The notes under the pieces are model-generated. The model saw nothing but the letters and a program-made list of their open reading frames with translations. It searched no databases and was not told where the DNA came from. Below, piece after piece: positions 44,704 to 53,393 of a DNA stretch of 64,000 bases. The DNA is from an uncultured Bacteroidota bacterium (GTDB lineage: Bacteria > Bacteroidota > Bacteroidia > Chitinophagales > Chitinophagaceae), in contig CAIKOJ010000220.1 in the NCBI GenBank assembly GCA_903829015.1, positions 1-64,000 of the forward strand, in the 5' to 3' direction. The translations under genes and the position numbers were made by a program. Every line of letters begins with the position of its first letter. Position 1 is the stretch's first letter.

Positions 44704-46701
44704 ATGAAAGGCAGTGTTTTTAACGACAACGAAAATGATCGTATCGCTGCACTTTATCAACTGCATATCCTTGATACGCCACCTGAGGAAGATTTTGATG
44801 ATATTGCAGAACTAGCCGCACATATCTGCGACACCCCAATTGCTACAATTGCATTTGAAGATAACAACCGGTATTGGTTTAAAGCACGGTATAGTATTAA
44901 CATTTCAGAATCTGTAAAGAAAGATGCCCTATGCTGCGGCAATATCCATAAAAATGAAGTCTACGTTATTGATGACTGCCAGAAAGATGCAAAGTACGCC
45001 GATAACATATTCGTCTCCGGACCCACAAAAATTCGATTTTTTGCCGGAATTGCACTTGTAAATGACGAAGGCTTTTTACTTGGGTATTTGTGTGTTATGG
45101 ACAATAAACCCAGGCACCTGACTGAGAAGCAGATTTCAGGATTAAAAAAACTATCCAGACAGGTTGTTAACCTACTGGAGTTGCGTTTACAGATTCTTCA
45201 GTTAAAAAAAACAAAAGAAATTGCCAGGCAGAACGAAGATTTGATGAACTCGATCTTCAACAACTCCATTGATGCGGTTATTGTAACCGGCGGCGATGGC
45301 ATTATTACCCAGTGGAACCCAATGGCCAAAAAAATGTTTGGCTTTGAGCCTTACGAAGTCATTGGTAAAGACCTTTACAAAACAATCATTCCTGAGTCCG
45401 ACTATCTGGAGTTTCTCGATAGAATGAAGAACGTAGAGTTCAATGATCCCAATGCTTTTAGTAATAAAACTATTGAGGTCACTGCCATCAAAAAAGATTA
45501 CTCAAGATTCGAAATTGCTTTAGGTATTTCACCTGTACTGATCAAAGGTGAGAGACTATTTATCAATTTTGCAAACGACATCACCGATCGTTTGCATGCC
45601 GTTGATAAGTTGGATAAACAAAAAGAATTTTACGAGAAGATATTGAATGCATTACCCACAGATATTGTAGTATTTGATCCAGAGCATCATTATCTCTTTG
45701 TGAATCCTGTAGCCATAAAAGATGAAACGCTGAGAAAATTTATCATCGGCAAAGACGACTTCGAATATGCCGCTTTCAGGCAGCGGAGTCCGGAAACAGC
45801 ACAGAAAAGAAGAGAGCAGTTTCTTGAAGTAAAAAGATCGGGAAAAGAAATGAGATGGGAGGATACAACTCTTGACCCCAATGGCTCTCCGATTACCAGT
45901 TTGCGCAGGCTCTTCCCTGTTCTCAATGAAAATAATGAGCTGATTATGGTAATAGGTTTTGGTATTGACATTACAGACAGAAAAGTAATGGAGGATACAC
46001 AAAACGCTTTGTTTAAGCAACTATCGGTGCAAAATACCCAGCTCATCGATTTCTGTAATATTGTCTCTCATAATTTACGTGCTCCGTTGGTTAACATGTC
46101 GATGATTGTGAATTTTCTGGAGGAAACAAACAATCCGGAAGAACAGAATTTAATGATAGCCAACCTGAGACCTGTAATTACAAATTTGCACACCACATTT
46201 AATGAATTGGTGGAGTCAATACAGATCAGGCAGAACCTGGAAATTACGTCAGAAAGGATTAAGTTAAAGAATTGCCTGCAGAGAACACTGGTTGGTCTCA
46301 AAATGGAAATTAAAAGCTCAGGTGCCCGTATCGACTACAACTTCGATGACGCACCTACAGTACACTTCCCTTCAAAATATCTATACAGCATTTTTCATAA
46401 TCTGGTTAGTAATGCACTAAAATATAAATCACCAAAACGCTCACCCGAGATCCAACTGAAAACAACAATATCTGATGGGAACATACTCTTAACAGTAAAA
46501 GACAACGGTTTGGGAATTAATCTTTTAAAACACAAAGACAACGTCTTTAAGATCGGCAAAGTTTTTCATAGACATCCGGATGCCAAAGGTTTCGGGCTGT
46601 TTATGACAAAGACTCAGGTCGAGGCTATGGACGGACGTATTTGGGTGGAAAGCACTCCCGATGAAGGCTCTGTTTTTTTTATAGAATTTAAACACCAATA
46701 A
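44704..46701 (+). CDS. GAF/PAS sensor histidine kinase (soluble)
   Basis: A 665-residue cytoplasmic kinase from the ATG at 44704 (a GTG at 44668 could add 12 residues). Order: GAF-type domain (about 10-165, with ILDTPPEEDFDDIAELAAHIC and GFLLGYLCVMD), coiled linker, PAS 1 (about 185-300; NSIDAVIVTGGDGIITQWNPMAKKMFGFEPYEVIG), PAS 2 (about 315-430; GFGIDITDRK), then a kinase core with IVSHNLRAPLVNMSM (phosphoacceptor His) and ATPase motifs HNLVSNALKYKSPK, VKDNGLGI and GFGLFMTKTQVEAM. No membrane segment. The receiver gene follows two bases later, so the pair is surely one operon. The CHASE-free GAF/PAS input suggests a diffusible or redox ligand. Confidence 0.9.
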   Translation: MKGSVFNDNENDRIAALYQLHILDTPPEEDFDDIAELAAHICDTPIATIAFEDNNRYWFKARYSINISESVKKDALCCGNIHKNEVYVIDDCQKDAKYADNIFVSGPTKIRFFAGIALVNDEGFLLGYLCVMDNKPRHLTEKQISGLKKLSRQVVNLLELRLQILQLKKTKEIARQNEDLMNSIFNNSIDAVIVTGGDGIITQWNPMAKKMFGFEPYEVIGKDLYKTIIPESDYLEFLDRMKNVEFNDPNAFSNKTIEVTAIKKDYSRFEIALGISPVLIKGERLFINFANDITDRLHAVDKLDKQKEFYEKILNALPTDIVVFDPEHHYLFVNPVAIKDETLRKFIIGKDDFEYAAFRQRSPETAQKRREQFLEVKRSGKEMRWEDTTLDPNGSPITSLRRLFPVLNENNELIMVIGFGIDITDRKVMEDTQNALFKQLSVQNTQLIDFCNIVSHNLRAPLVNMSMIVNFLEETNNPEEQNLMIANLRPVITNLHTTFNELVESIQIRQNLEITSERIKLKNCLQRTLVGLKMEIKSSGARIDYNFDDAPTVHFPSKYLYSIFHNLVSNALKYKSPKRSPEIQLKTTISDGNILLTVKDNGLGINLLKHKDNVFKIGKVFHRHPDAKGFGLFMTKTQVEAMDGRIWVESTPDEGSVFFIEFKHQ

Positions 46702-46703
46702 AC

Positions 46704-47099
46704 ATGAAGAGAGCAACTATCATTCACATTATTGACGACGACCGCCTCTTTGTTTTTCTTACAAAGAAATGCATCGAAAGCACTAAAATACCCACGTCAG
46801 TTAAAGATTTCGGAGATGGGCAACTGGCTCTGGATTATCTGGCAAACATTCAAAGCGATTCCGAACTGTTACCTGATATAATTCTGCTTGACCTCAGTAT
46901 GCCGGTAATGGATGGTTGGGATTTCCTCAATGATTATACTTTGCTCGAACCAAAAATCAACAAAAAAATAAAACTATACATTCTCTCGTCATCCATTTCT
47001 CCTCATGATGTGGAACGGGCTAAGAACATTAATTCAGTAACCGACTTTATTGTTAAACCATTGTCAGGAGAAAAATTTGCCGCCCTGATCGGCTCATGA
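46704..47099 (+). CDS. Single-domain response regulator
   Basis: A 131-residue receiver only. DDD (11-13), the phosphoacceptor D63 in ILLDLSMPVMDG and the conserved Lys in FIVKPLSG are present. It resembles Rcp1/CheY-like receivers paired with GAF/PAS kinases, which pass phosphate onward rather than bind DNA. Its start is two bases after the kinase stop. 49 bases separate its end from the aminotransferase start, so readthrough is possible. Confidence 0.9.
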   Translation: MKRATIIHIIDDDRLFVFLTKKCIESTKIPTSVKDFGDGQLALDYLANIQSDSELLPDIILLDLSMPVMDGWDFLNDYTLLEPKINKKIKLYILSSSISPHDVERAKNINSVTDFIVKPLSGEKFAALIGS

Positions 47100-47148
47100 A
47101 CTTTCTTTAAAATCAGGTCTACCATTATACACACACTTGCAGCATAAA

Positions 47149-48312
47149 ATGTTTGATAACAATACAGTTAACTTAGAAATACTTAAAAAACGCGCTTTCA
47201 ACCTGCGGTGGGCTGCAGTTCCAGACGGAGTAATACCATTAACTGCTGCCGATCCCGATTTTCCCTGTGCGCCTGAAATTGCTGAGGAGATTTGCCGATT
47301 TAGCCGCGAAAGATACTTTTGCTATGGTCCGCCAGAGGGACTACCCGAATTCAAAAACAGTATTGCGGATTATTTTTCCACCAAACGAAACATCGTTACT
47401 TCACCTGCTCAGGTATTTCCGGTCGACAGTGCCGCATTTGGCATTTACATCACTTGTAAGGCATTTTTGTCTCCCGGCGACGAAGCTATTATTTTCGATC
47501 CGGTAGATTTTTTATTCCGTTATTCAATCGAGACAGTCGGTGCAGTTGCAGTGCCTTTCCAAATACCTCCTGGTCCGGCAGCCATTGATTTCGAAAGACT
47601 AACGACATTGATAAATAAAAATACAAAACTGATCTGCCTTTGTAACCCACTAAACCCTACAGGTAAAGTCTTTACCAAAGAAGAATTGACACTCCTAAGT
47701 GACATCGCAATAAAGAATAATTTAGTAATTTTATCTGATGAGATTTGGAGCGACACAACGTTTACCCCATACAAGTACACAAGCGTTGCCTCATTAAGTG
47801 AAGAAGTAAATAGCAGAACAGTTACAATTACCGGATTCAGTAAAGCCTACGGATTGGCAGGCCTTAGAATTGGCGCGGTAATGGCAAATAATAAAGAACT
47901 CTTCAGCAAATTGATAGCAGCTTCATTGCATGGTTCAACAGTGCATGGCGCCAATGTGATCTCGCAAATTGCAGCTACAACTGCATTAACTAAATGCGAA
48001 TATTGGCTGGCAGACTTTCTGAAACACCTGCAGTCAATGAGGGATATTTGCGTAGATGGTCTTAATGAAGTAAATGGATTTAATTGCATTTCCCCCCAGG
48101 GCTGCTATGTAGCCTTTGCCGATATTAAAGGAACAGGAAAAACCAGCAGTGAAATTCACGAGTTAATAATGAATCAGGCAAAAGTGGCAGTCGTACCTGG
48201 TTTGAAACAATGGTTCGGTGAGGGTGCCGAAGGTTATATCAGACTAAGTTTTGCAACTTCCAAAGAAATTTTGCAAGAAGCCCTTTCGAGAATAAAAAGT
48301 GTAATTAACTAA
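47149..48312 (+). CDS. PLP-dependent class I/II aminotransferase
   Basis: A 387-residue fold-type I enzyme. The ATG at 47149 is used (a TTG at 47137 would add four residues). TAADPDFPCAPEIAEEI and YFCYGPPEGLPEFKNSIADYF are N-terminal substrate-site regions. CLCNPLNPTGKVFTKEEL holds the Asn, VILSDEIWSDTTF the Asp that binds the pyridine nitrogen, and TGFSKAYGLAGLRIG the Schiff-base Lys (K232). C-terminal RLSFA carries the carboxylate-binding Arg. It transfers amino groups between amino and keto acids. Unusually, an FAD/DsbA fusion begins only three bases downstream, which suggests the two work on one pathway. Substrate unknown. Confidence 0.9.
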   Translation: MFDNNTVNLEILKKRAFNLRWAAVPDGVIPLTAADPDFPCAPEIAEEICRFSRERYFCYGPPEGLPEFKNSIADYFSTKRNIVTSPAQVFPVDSAAFGIYITCKAFLSPGDEAIIFDPVDFLFRYSIETVGAVAVPFQIPPGPAAIDFERLTTLINKNTKLICLCNPLNPTGKVFTKEELTLLSDIAIKNNLVILSDEIWSDTTFTPYKYTSVASLSEEVNSRTVTITGFSKAYGLAGLRIGAVMANNKELFSKLIAASLHGSTVHGANVISQIAATTALTKCEYWLADFLKHLQSMRDICVDGLNEVNGFNCISPQGCYVAFADIKGTGKTSSEIHELIMNQAKVAVVPGLKQWFGEGAEGYIRLSFATSKEILQEALSRIKSVIN

Positions 48313-48315
48313 ATT

Positions 48316-50250
48316 ATGAAGGTTGTAATTATTGGTGGCGGTATTGCAGGATTAACGTTGGGAATTTTGCTGCGCAGAAAAAATATAGACGTTGTTGTTA
48401 ATGAACGTTCTGTAGGCATACCCGCCAGAGGTCATGCATTCTTAATGCATAAAGATGGTCTGTCTATTTTGAACGAACACAATCATGACCCGAAGATTCA
48501 ACTCCCCGGTCAGAATATCACTGCATTCAGTTTAAGACGGCCCGACGGACAGGAAATTAAACATTTGTTGCTCAACTCATGGCAATGTATCAAAAGGGTA
48601 GATTTACTTAAATATTTGTACGCATCGCTCCCTCCGGAAGTGATTAAAGAAGGACGAACATTCTCCCATTTTATTACAGAAAATGGCGTTGCCAAAGCTG
48701 CCGTATTTACAAACGGCGATGTCGAATACGGCGATATTTTTGTTGGCGCAGATGGCGGTAATTCAAAAGTCAGAGAGTTCACTTATGGAAAGGTAAAATT
48801 TACGCCTGTGCAGGTAAAGGAAGTTGTTGGTGTCACTTCAAACACGAAAAAGAAAACCAAAAACATTCAGAACATCTTTGTAAAGTACCAGAATAAAAAT
48901 AACGGACTAGCATTTGGCGCTATTCCAGCTTCCGGCAATTCATCTGTTTGGTTCATGCAGTACGATCCTTCAATATCAGATGTAATGCACAGCACTCCTG
49001 AAGAGTTGAAATCATTCTGCTTCAAACTGATGAAGACTTTCCCTGACCAGGTAACTGACATTTTGGAAGGAAACGATTTTTCAACAACCTATATCTGGAA
49101 TACCCGGGATTTCGACCTGTTGCCTGCTTTTCATAAAGAAAATGTGGTACTGATTGGCGATGCAGCACATTTGGCGTTACCTTTCACTAGTGCGGGCACT
49201 ACCAATGCGATTCTCGATGCCGACATTCTTTCCCGCTGCCTTGTATATTTTAGTAGTCACGAGGATGCGTTTAATAATTACTATAAAATCAGAGCAGCTG
49301 ATATTGCAAATCATGTGAACCTGGGTAGGGAACTAAAAGCACTGTTCCTCAACCCTAAAGAGTTGAATGACGACGACATACCGGTACCATTGATCCCAAG
49401 TCACAAAAAAACTGGCATTTTACCAGATAAAAAACCAATACAGGTTTTATATTTCACCGACCCTATTTGCTCTACTTGCTGGATCATCCAGCCACTGCTA
49501 CGCAAACTATCACTTGAGTACGAACCGTATATCAATATCGAATACCGCATGGGTGGTTTGCTGCCTTCCTGGGAAAACTACAGCAAAGGAGCCATCAAAC
49601 AACCGTCTGACGCAGCCAAGCATTGGGAACAGGTTTGTGTATCTCACGAAATGCCGCTCGACGGAGACATCTGGGAAGAAGATCCGCCGCCATCATCATA
49701 TCCGCCTTCTATAGCTTTTAAAGCCGCACAGATGCAGGATACAGACAGGGCGGTTCTTTTCTTACGGAGGATCAAAGAGATGGTTTTCGTTGAGAAGAAG
49801 AATATTATAAAATGGCAGTACCTCGAAAAAGCAGCGTTAGAAGTAGGCCTGGATGCGGCGAGGCTATTACGTGACTTTGAAGGAAAAGCTAGAGACTTGT
49901 TTAAAGAAGATCTGGCATTGGCTGAAAAAATGGGTATAAGAAGTTTCCCTACTCTTTTCTTCAAAAATGGATCTGATAACCATTTTACGATCAGAGGTTA
50001 CCAAACTTACCAGAACTTTGAAGAGATAATTTATAAATTGGTGCCCAGTGCACAAAAGGAAATTATTAATTCAGACCCGGAATACCTTTTTTCAAAATTC
50101 AACACAATGACCAACAAGGAATTTTCTTTGTTGAGTAACATTCCTATCGAAGATGCAGCGAGAATTCTGAACGACCTATTCCGTCAAGGGAAAATTACCA
50201 AATACGAAAGCAAGAACGGTGTGATATGGATGAATAAATTCGACTACTAA
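48316..50250 (+). CDS. FAD-dependent monooxygenase fused to a DsbA-like thioredoxin-fold domain
   Basis: A 644-residue fusion. Residues 1-370 are a PHBH-type FAD monooxygenase: GGGIAG (7-12) binds the ADP part, a DG motif region lies in FVGADGGNSKVRE, and the GD motif in VLIGDAAHLALPFTSAGTTNAILDA binds FAD and NADPH. Residues about 375-590 are a DsbA/FrnE-like domain: YFTDPICSTCW with C385 and C388 (CxxC) and a cis-Pro at P545 in RSFPTLFF; EYRMGGLLPSWENY and SSYPPSIAFKAAQMQD match that family. The last 50 residues look winged-helix-like. No stop interrupts the frame, so the fusion is real in this sequence. Role unknown: maybe a redox-coupled oxidation with the aminotransferase upstream. Confidence 0.88.
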   Translation: MKVVIIGGGIAGLTLGILLRRKNIDVVVNERSVGIPARGHAFLMHKDGLSILNEHNHDPKIQLPGQNITAFSLRRPDGQEIKHLLLNSWQCIKRVDLLKYLYASLPPEVIKEGRTFSHFITENGVAKAAVFTNGDVEYGDIFVGADGGNSKVREFTYGKVKFTPVQVKEVVGVTSNTKKKTKNIQNIFVKYQNKNNGLAFGAIPASGNSSVWFMQYDPSISDVMHSTPEELKSFCFKLMKTFPDQVTDILEGNDFSTTYIWNTRDFDLLPAFHKENVVLIGDAAHLALPFTSAGTTNAILDADILSRCLVYFSSHEDAFNNYYKIRAADIANHVNLGRELKALFLNPKELNDDDIPVPLIPSHKKTGILPDKKPIQVLYFTDPICSTCWIIQPLLRKLSLEYEPYINIEYRMGGLLPSWENYSKGAIKQPSDAAKHWEQVCVSHEMPLDGDIWEEDPPPSSYPPSIAFKAAQMQDTDRAVLFLRRIKEMVFVEKKNIIKWQYLEKAALEVGLDAARLLRDFEGKARDLFKEDLALAEKMGIRSFPTLFFKNGSDNHFTIRGYQTYQNFEEIIYKLVPSAQKEIINSDPEYLFSKFNTMTNKEFSLLSNIPIEDAARILNDLFRQGKITKYESKNGVIWMNKFDY

Positions 50251-50271
50251 TTTTAGGCACAATTACTAAAT

Positions 50272-50305
50272 AAGAAAGGAGGCAGGGTTACCTGCCTCCT
50301 TTCTT
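50272..50305. terminator. Bidirectional terminator
   Basis: AAGAAAGGAGGCAGG and CCTGCCTCCTTTCTT pair perfectly around GTTA. It serves the fusion gene and the lipoprotein on the other strand. Confidence 0.9.
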
Positions 50306-50325
50306 ATTATTCATTTCATTGTAGC

Positions 50326-50907
50326 TTATAACGAAACGTGAATGCTGTATTTAGCAACCACTTTAACAGTCATTGGTGCTGTTACAGGAGCCCTCAGTGC
50401 ACCCTTCACATCATACATGATTACTACTGGTCCTGAGGACGGCAAATAGTTTTTGTAATTAGTTGTTGTATTTACAGGCAGAGTAAGTGTTGTAGCAAAT
50501 TGGTTTGGGTTATTTGTTACTTCCCCTACAACAGTTGTTGTTGTATTTGCATTGGTTGCCAGAGACGCCTTGGCACTCTTGAAATTTGCAAAGTTGTTTG
50601 CCGAACTTGATCCACTTACAATTGTAAGGGTGCATGATTTCAGTTTAAATTCATCAACATTGTTTATTCCATATGTATTCGCTGTCTTAGATTTGATGAT
50701 GCTGTCTACATCTACATTCACTGTTGCAGTACCTAAAGCCGAATAGGTCATCGAGTCAGTTACCGCTGTTACAGGCACGTCTACAGTTACTTCAATACCG
50801 TCAAGATCTATATTCTGTAAGATCGTGTTTGCAACCTTGTTGCACGAACTCAACACAAGACCACCGAGGGCAATAAAACCCGCCAAAAATAATATTCGTT
50901 TTTTCAT
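50326..50907 (-). CDS. Lipoprotein of unknown function
   Basis: A 193-residue lipoprotein starting at ATG 50907 (a TTG at 50916 is unlikely). MKKRILFLAGFIALGG ends in the lipobox LSSC followed by NKVANTIL. The mature chain has DGIEVTVDVPVTAVTDSMTYSALGTATVNVDVDSI and is rich in Thr, Val and Asn, consistent with an extended beta-sandwich. No family recognised. It has a well-spaced promoter and its own terminator. Confidence 0.65.
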   Translation of the reverse strand: MKKRILFLAGFIALGGLVLSSCNKVANTILQNIDLDGIEVTVDVPVTAVTDSMTYSALGTATVNVDVDSIIKSKTANTYGINNVDEFKLKSCTLTIVSGSSSANNFANFKSAKASLATNANTTTTVVGEVTNNPNQFATTLTLPVNTTTNYKNYLPSSGPVVIMYDVKGALRAPVTAPMTVKVVAKYSIHVSL

Positions 50908-50927
50908 GTTTGTCAATTTTTATACGC

Positions 50928-50959
50928 CAAAAGTAGTTGTTTTACGTCTAATAGTCAAA
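50928..50959 (-). promoter_or_regulatory. Promoter of the lipoprotein at 50907
   Basis: On the minus strand TTTG (50959-50956) and TACTTTTG (50935-50928) are 20 bases apart, fitting the Bacteroidota consensus. The ATG is 20 bases further. Confidence 0.6.
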
Positions 50960-51169
50960 ATAACTATTATTAAAAAATAATTATTAATCTTTTAAAGCTG
51001 AAATTTTCCACAAACACTGTTCAAAGCTTTATCCCCCGAATATTCCCTATTTTTGAAGATTAAATTTTCATTAAAGTTAGGGAGAGAAATAGATAAAAAC
51101 TATTGCACTCAATGCAGTAGTTACATTTCTGGTTTTATTCCAAAATAACGATTTCACCATACCTCTTTT

Positions 51170-53137
51170 ATGCATATAAAAATCCGTTGGATACTTCTGG
51201 TTTCGCTTACCTTTTTCATTGTAATGAGCATCGACAGGATTTACCTGCTTGCAATTACCGGATACCTCACCAACATGAACACAGTCGTTCTAAACACACT
51301 TTGGCTGGGGGGGCGGTACGATCTGCGCGAAACCGGCATACTTGCTTTGTTTATGATGCTCTTGTCGTTCATTCCTCTTTTCAATCCTTTCAGGTCGGGT
51401 TTCGGGAAAAAATTCTGGTTGGGGTTATTGTCCATTTTAACCGTTTTGGTCGTTGTTATCTATGTTGCAGACACCCTGCATTACGACTATCTCGCTCAAA
51501 GGCTCAATGCAAGTGTTCTTAATTTTGTGCCGGAGGGCAACACCTCGCTCCAAATGGTTTGGCAGACCTACCCCGTTATTAAACTAACCATATTTATTGT
51601 ACTTGTCAGTGCCGTTATCATTTTCTTCATTCGCAAGGCAATCTCCATTAAGTCAGCAAGCACAACACCCATCCCAAGGGCGCGTAATATTGTCAGCTTT
51701 ATCGCATTGTTCCTGCTTTGTGCATTTTGTATTTTCGGCAGGCTGGATCAGTATCCCTTGCGCTGGAGTGATGCCTTTGCGCTCAGAGACAGCCAACTGT
51801 CTCAACTTGCGTTAAATCCCTTTCAGAGCTTCTTCAGTTCATTAAGATTTGCCAATGTATCATACAATGAAAAAGCCAGCAGGCAGTACTATCCCCTTAT
51901 GGCACAATACCTCGGTGTAGATTCATCAAAAATGAGCAGCACCAGATTTTTGCGCAATATAAGCGGCGAAAATGTTCCAAAAACGAACATCGTATTGGTT
52001 ATCTGTGAAAGCTTCAGTGCCTATAAAAGTTCTATGTGGGGCAATCCGCTGAATACAACCCCTTTTTTCAATTCCATGTGTCAGGATGGCATTTTTTTCG
52101 ACCATTGTTTCACACCACATTTTGGCACAGCCCGCGGTGTCTGGGCAACTATTACCGGCATCCCTGACGTATTACTGGATAAAACTGCCAGCAGAAATCC
52201 GTTAATAGTTGATCAGCATTCTGTTTTCAACGACTTTAAAGGGTACGAGAAAGATTACTTCATTGGCGGCAGTACCAGTTGGGCTAATATAAAAGGAGTG
52301 CTTGAAAATAACATTGAGGGTATCACCATTCACGAGCAGGGCAGCTATGATGCCAAAAAAATAGACGTATGGGGTATCAGCGACAAAAATCTGTTTTTAC
52401 AGGCCAACAAGGTGTTGAGCAAAAAGACCGCTCCGTTCTTTGCCATTATCCAGACTTCCGATAACCACAGGCCATACACCATCCCGGCCGAGGACAAGGA
52501 AGCATTCAAAACAGTTTCCTTTCCATCAGATTCACTCAATATGTATGGCTTCCAAAGCAATGAAGAGCTGAACGCCTTTAGGTACACAGATTTTAGTTAT
52601 CAGGTGTTTATTGAAGCTGCAAAAAAGGAAAAGTACTTTGCCAATACGATCTTCATTTTTATCGGAGATCACGGTATCAGAGGCAATGCCGGCAAAATGT
52701 TCCCAAAAGCCTGGACAGAAAATGCCCTTACTTGTTTTCATGTACCATTGCTGTTCTATGCACCGGGTAGATTGAAAGCGGAAAGACACTCGATGCTGAG
52801 CTCGCAGGTAGATGTTATGCCCACAATAGCTGGTCTGGCGGGCATACCGTACACTAATACAACCATGGGCCGCGACTTACTGCACCTTAAAGACACCACT
52901 TCAAATACTGTATTTCTGATAGATCACGACGTACGTAATATTGCAATACTGCACGGCAAATATTTGTTTCAGCGGCATTTAGAAACCAGTCAGGAAACAC
53001 TGGTGTCTATAAATGACAACGAAACAATTCCTAAAGAGACTAGCGATGCATTGACCACCTATATGCGCGACCTGACAATTGGCTTCTACGAGAATGCCAG
53101 GTACATGCTCTTCAACAATGCGAAAGCAAAGAAATGA
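51170..53137 (+). CDS. LTA synthase-like membrane sulfatase/phosphoglycerol transferase
   Basis: A 655-residue protein with about five N-terminal membrane segments and a large periplasmic alkaline phosphatase-fold domain. Key sites are VLVICESFSAY (metal Glu), HFGTARGVWATITGIP with the nucleophile Thr, FIIQTSDNHRPY-like NHRPY and FIFIGDHGIRGN (metal Asp/His). This is the LTA synthase/phosphoglycerol transferase layout. In Gram-negative bacteria such enzymes add phosphoglycerol or similar groups to glycans or lipids. Promoter and substrate are not clear. Single gene with its own terminator. Confidence 0.85.
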   Translation: MHIKIRWILLVSLTFFIVMSIDRIYLLAITGYLTNMNTVVLNTLWLGGRYDLRETGILALFMMLLSFIPLFNPFRSGFGKKFWLGLLSILTVLVVVIYVADTLHYDYLAQRLNASVLNFVPEGNTSLQMVWQTYPVIKLTIFIVLVSAVIIFFIRKAISIKSASTTPIPRARNIVSFIALFLLCAFCIFGRLDQYPLRWSDAFALRDSQLSQLALNPFQSFFSSLRFANVSYNEKASRQYYPLMAQYLGVDSSKMSSTRFLRNISGENVPKTNIVLVICESFSAYKSSMWGNPLNTTPFFNSMCQDGIFFDHCFTPHFGTARGVWATITGIPDVLLDKTASRNPLIVDQHSVFNDFKGYEKDYFIGGSTSWANIKGVLENNIEGITIHEQGSYDAKKIDVWGISDKNLFLQANKVLSKKTAPFFAIIQTSDNHRPYTIPAEDKEAFKTVSFPSDSLNMYGFQSNEELNAFRYTDFSYQVFIEAAKKEKYFANTIFIFIGDHGIRGNAGKMFPKAWTENALTCFHVPLLFYAPGRLKAERHSMLSSQVDVMPTIAGLAGIPYTNTTMGRDLLHLKDTTSNTVFLIDHDVRNIAILHGKYLFQRHLETSQETLVSINDNETIPKETSDALTTYMRDLTIGFYENARYMLFNNAKAKK

Positions 53138-53261
53138 TCTAACACGTGGTAAAGCTCTGGTTGGGTCAAAGCAGCTTTGTTATTTGATGGGAATTAACGA
53201 TCAAAATGACCAAAGCAACCTTAGGTTCATAAAGCAATAAAAGCACTAACGACAGTTTTTT

Positions 53262-53297
53262 AAAAGAAAGGGCATCCGGTTGGATGCCCTTTCTTTT
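53262..53297 (+). terminator. Terminator of the LTA synthase-like gene
   Basis: AAAAGAAAGGGCATCC pairs with GGATGCCCTTTCTTTT around GGTT. Confidence 0.85.
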
Positions 53298-53393
53298 GGT
53301 CAACATAATCTGCATAACTCAGGTCTGTCATAATTTTCTCTGAATTTATACCTCATCTAACCGATTTGAATTATCTTACCATTCTAAATTCAT

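Noticed and set aside
50272-50305. The perfect hairpin as a small RNA gene
   Set aside because: It sits between convergent genes with A/T runs on both sides and fits a bidirectional terminator.
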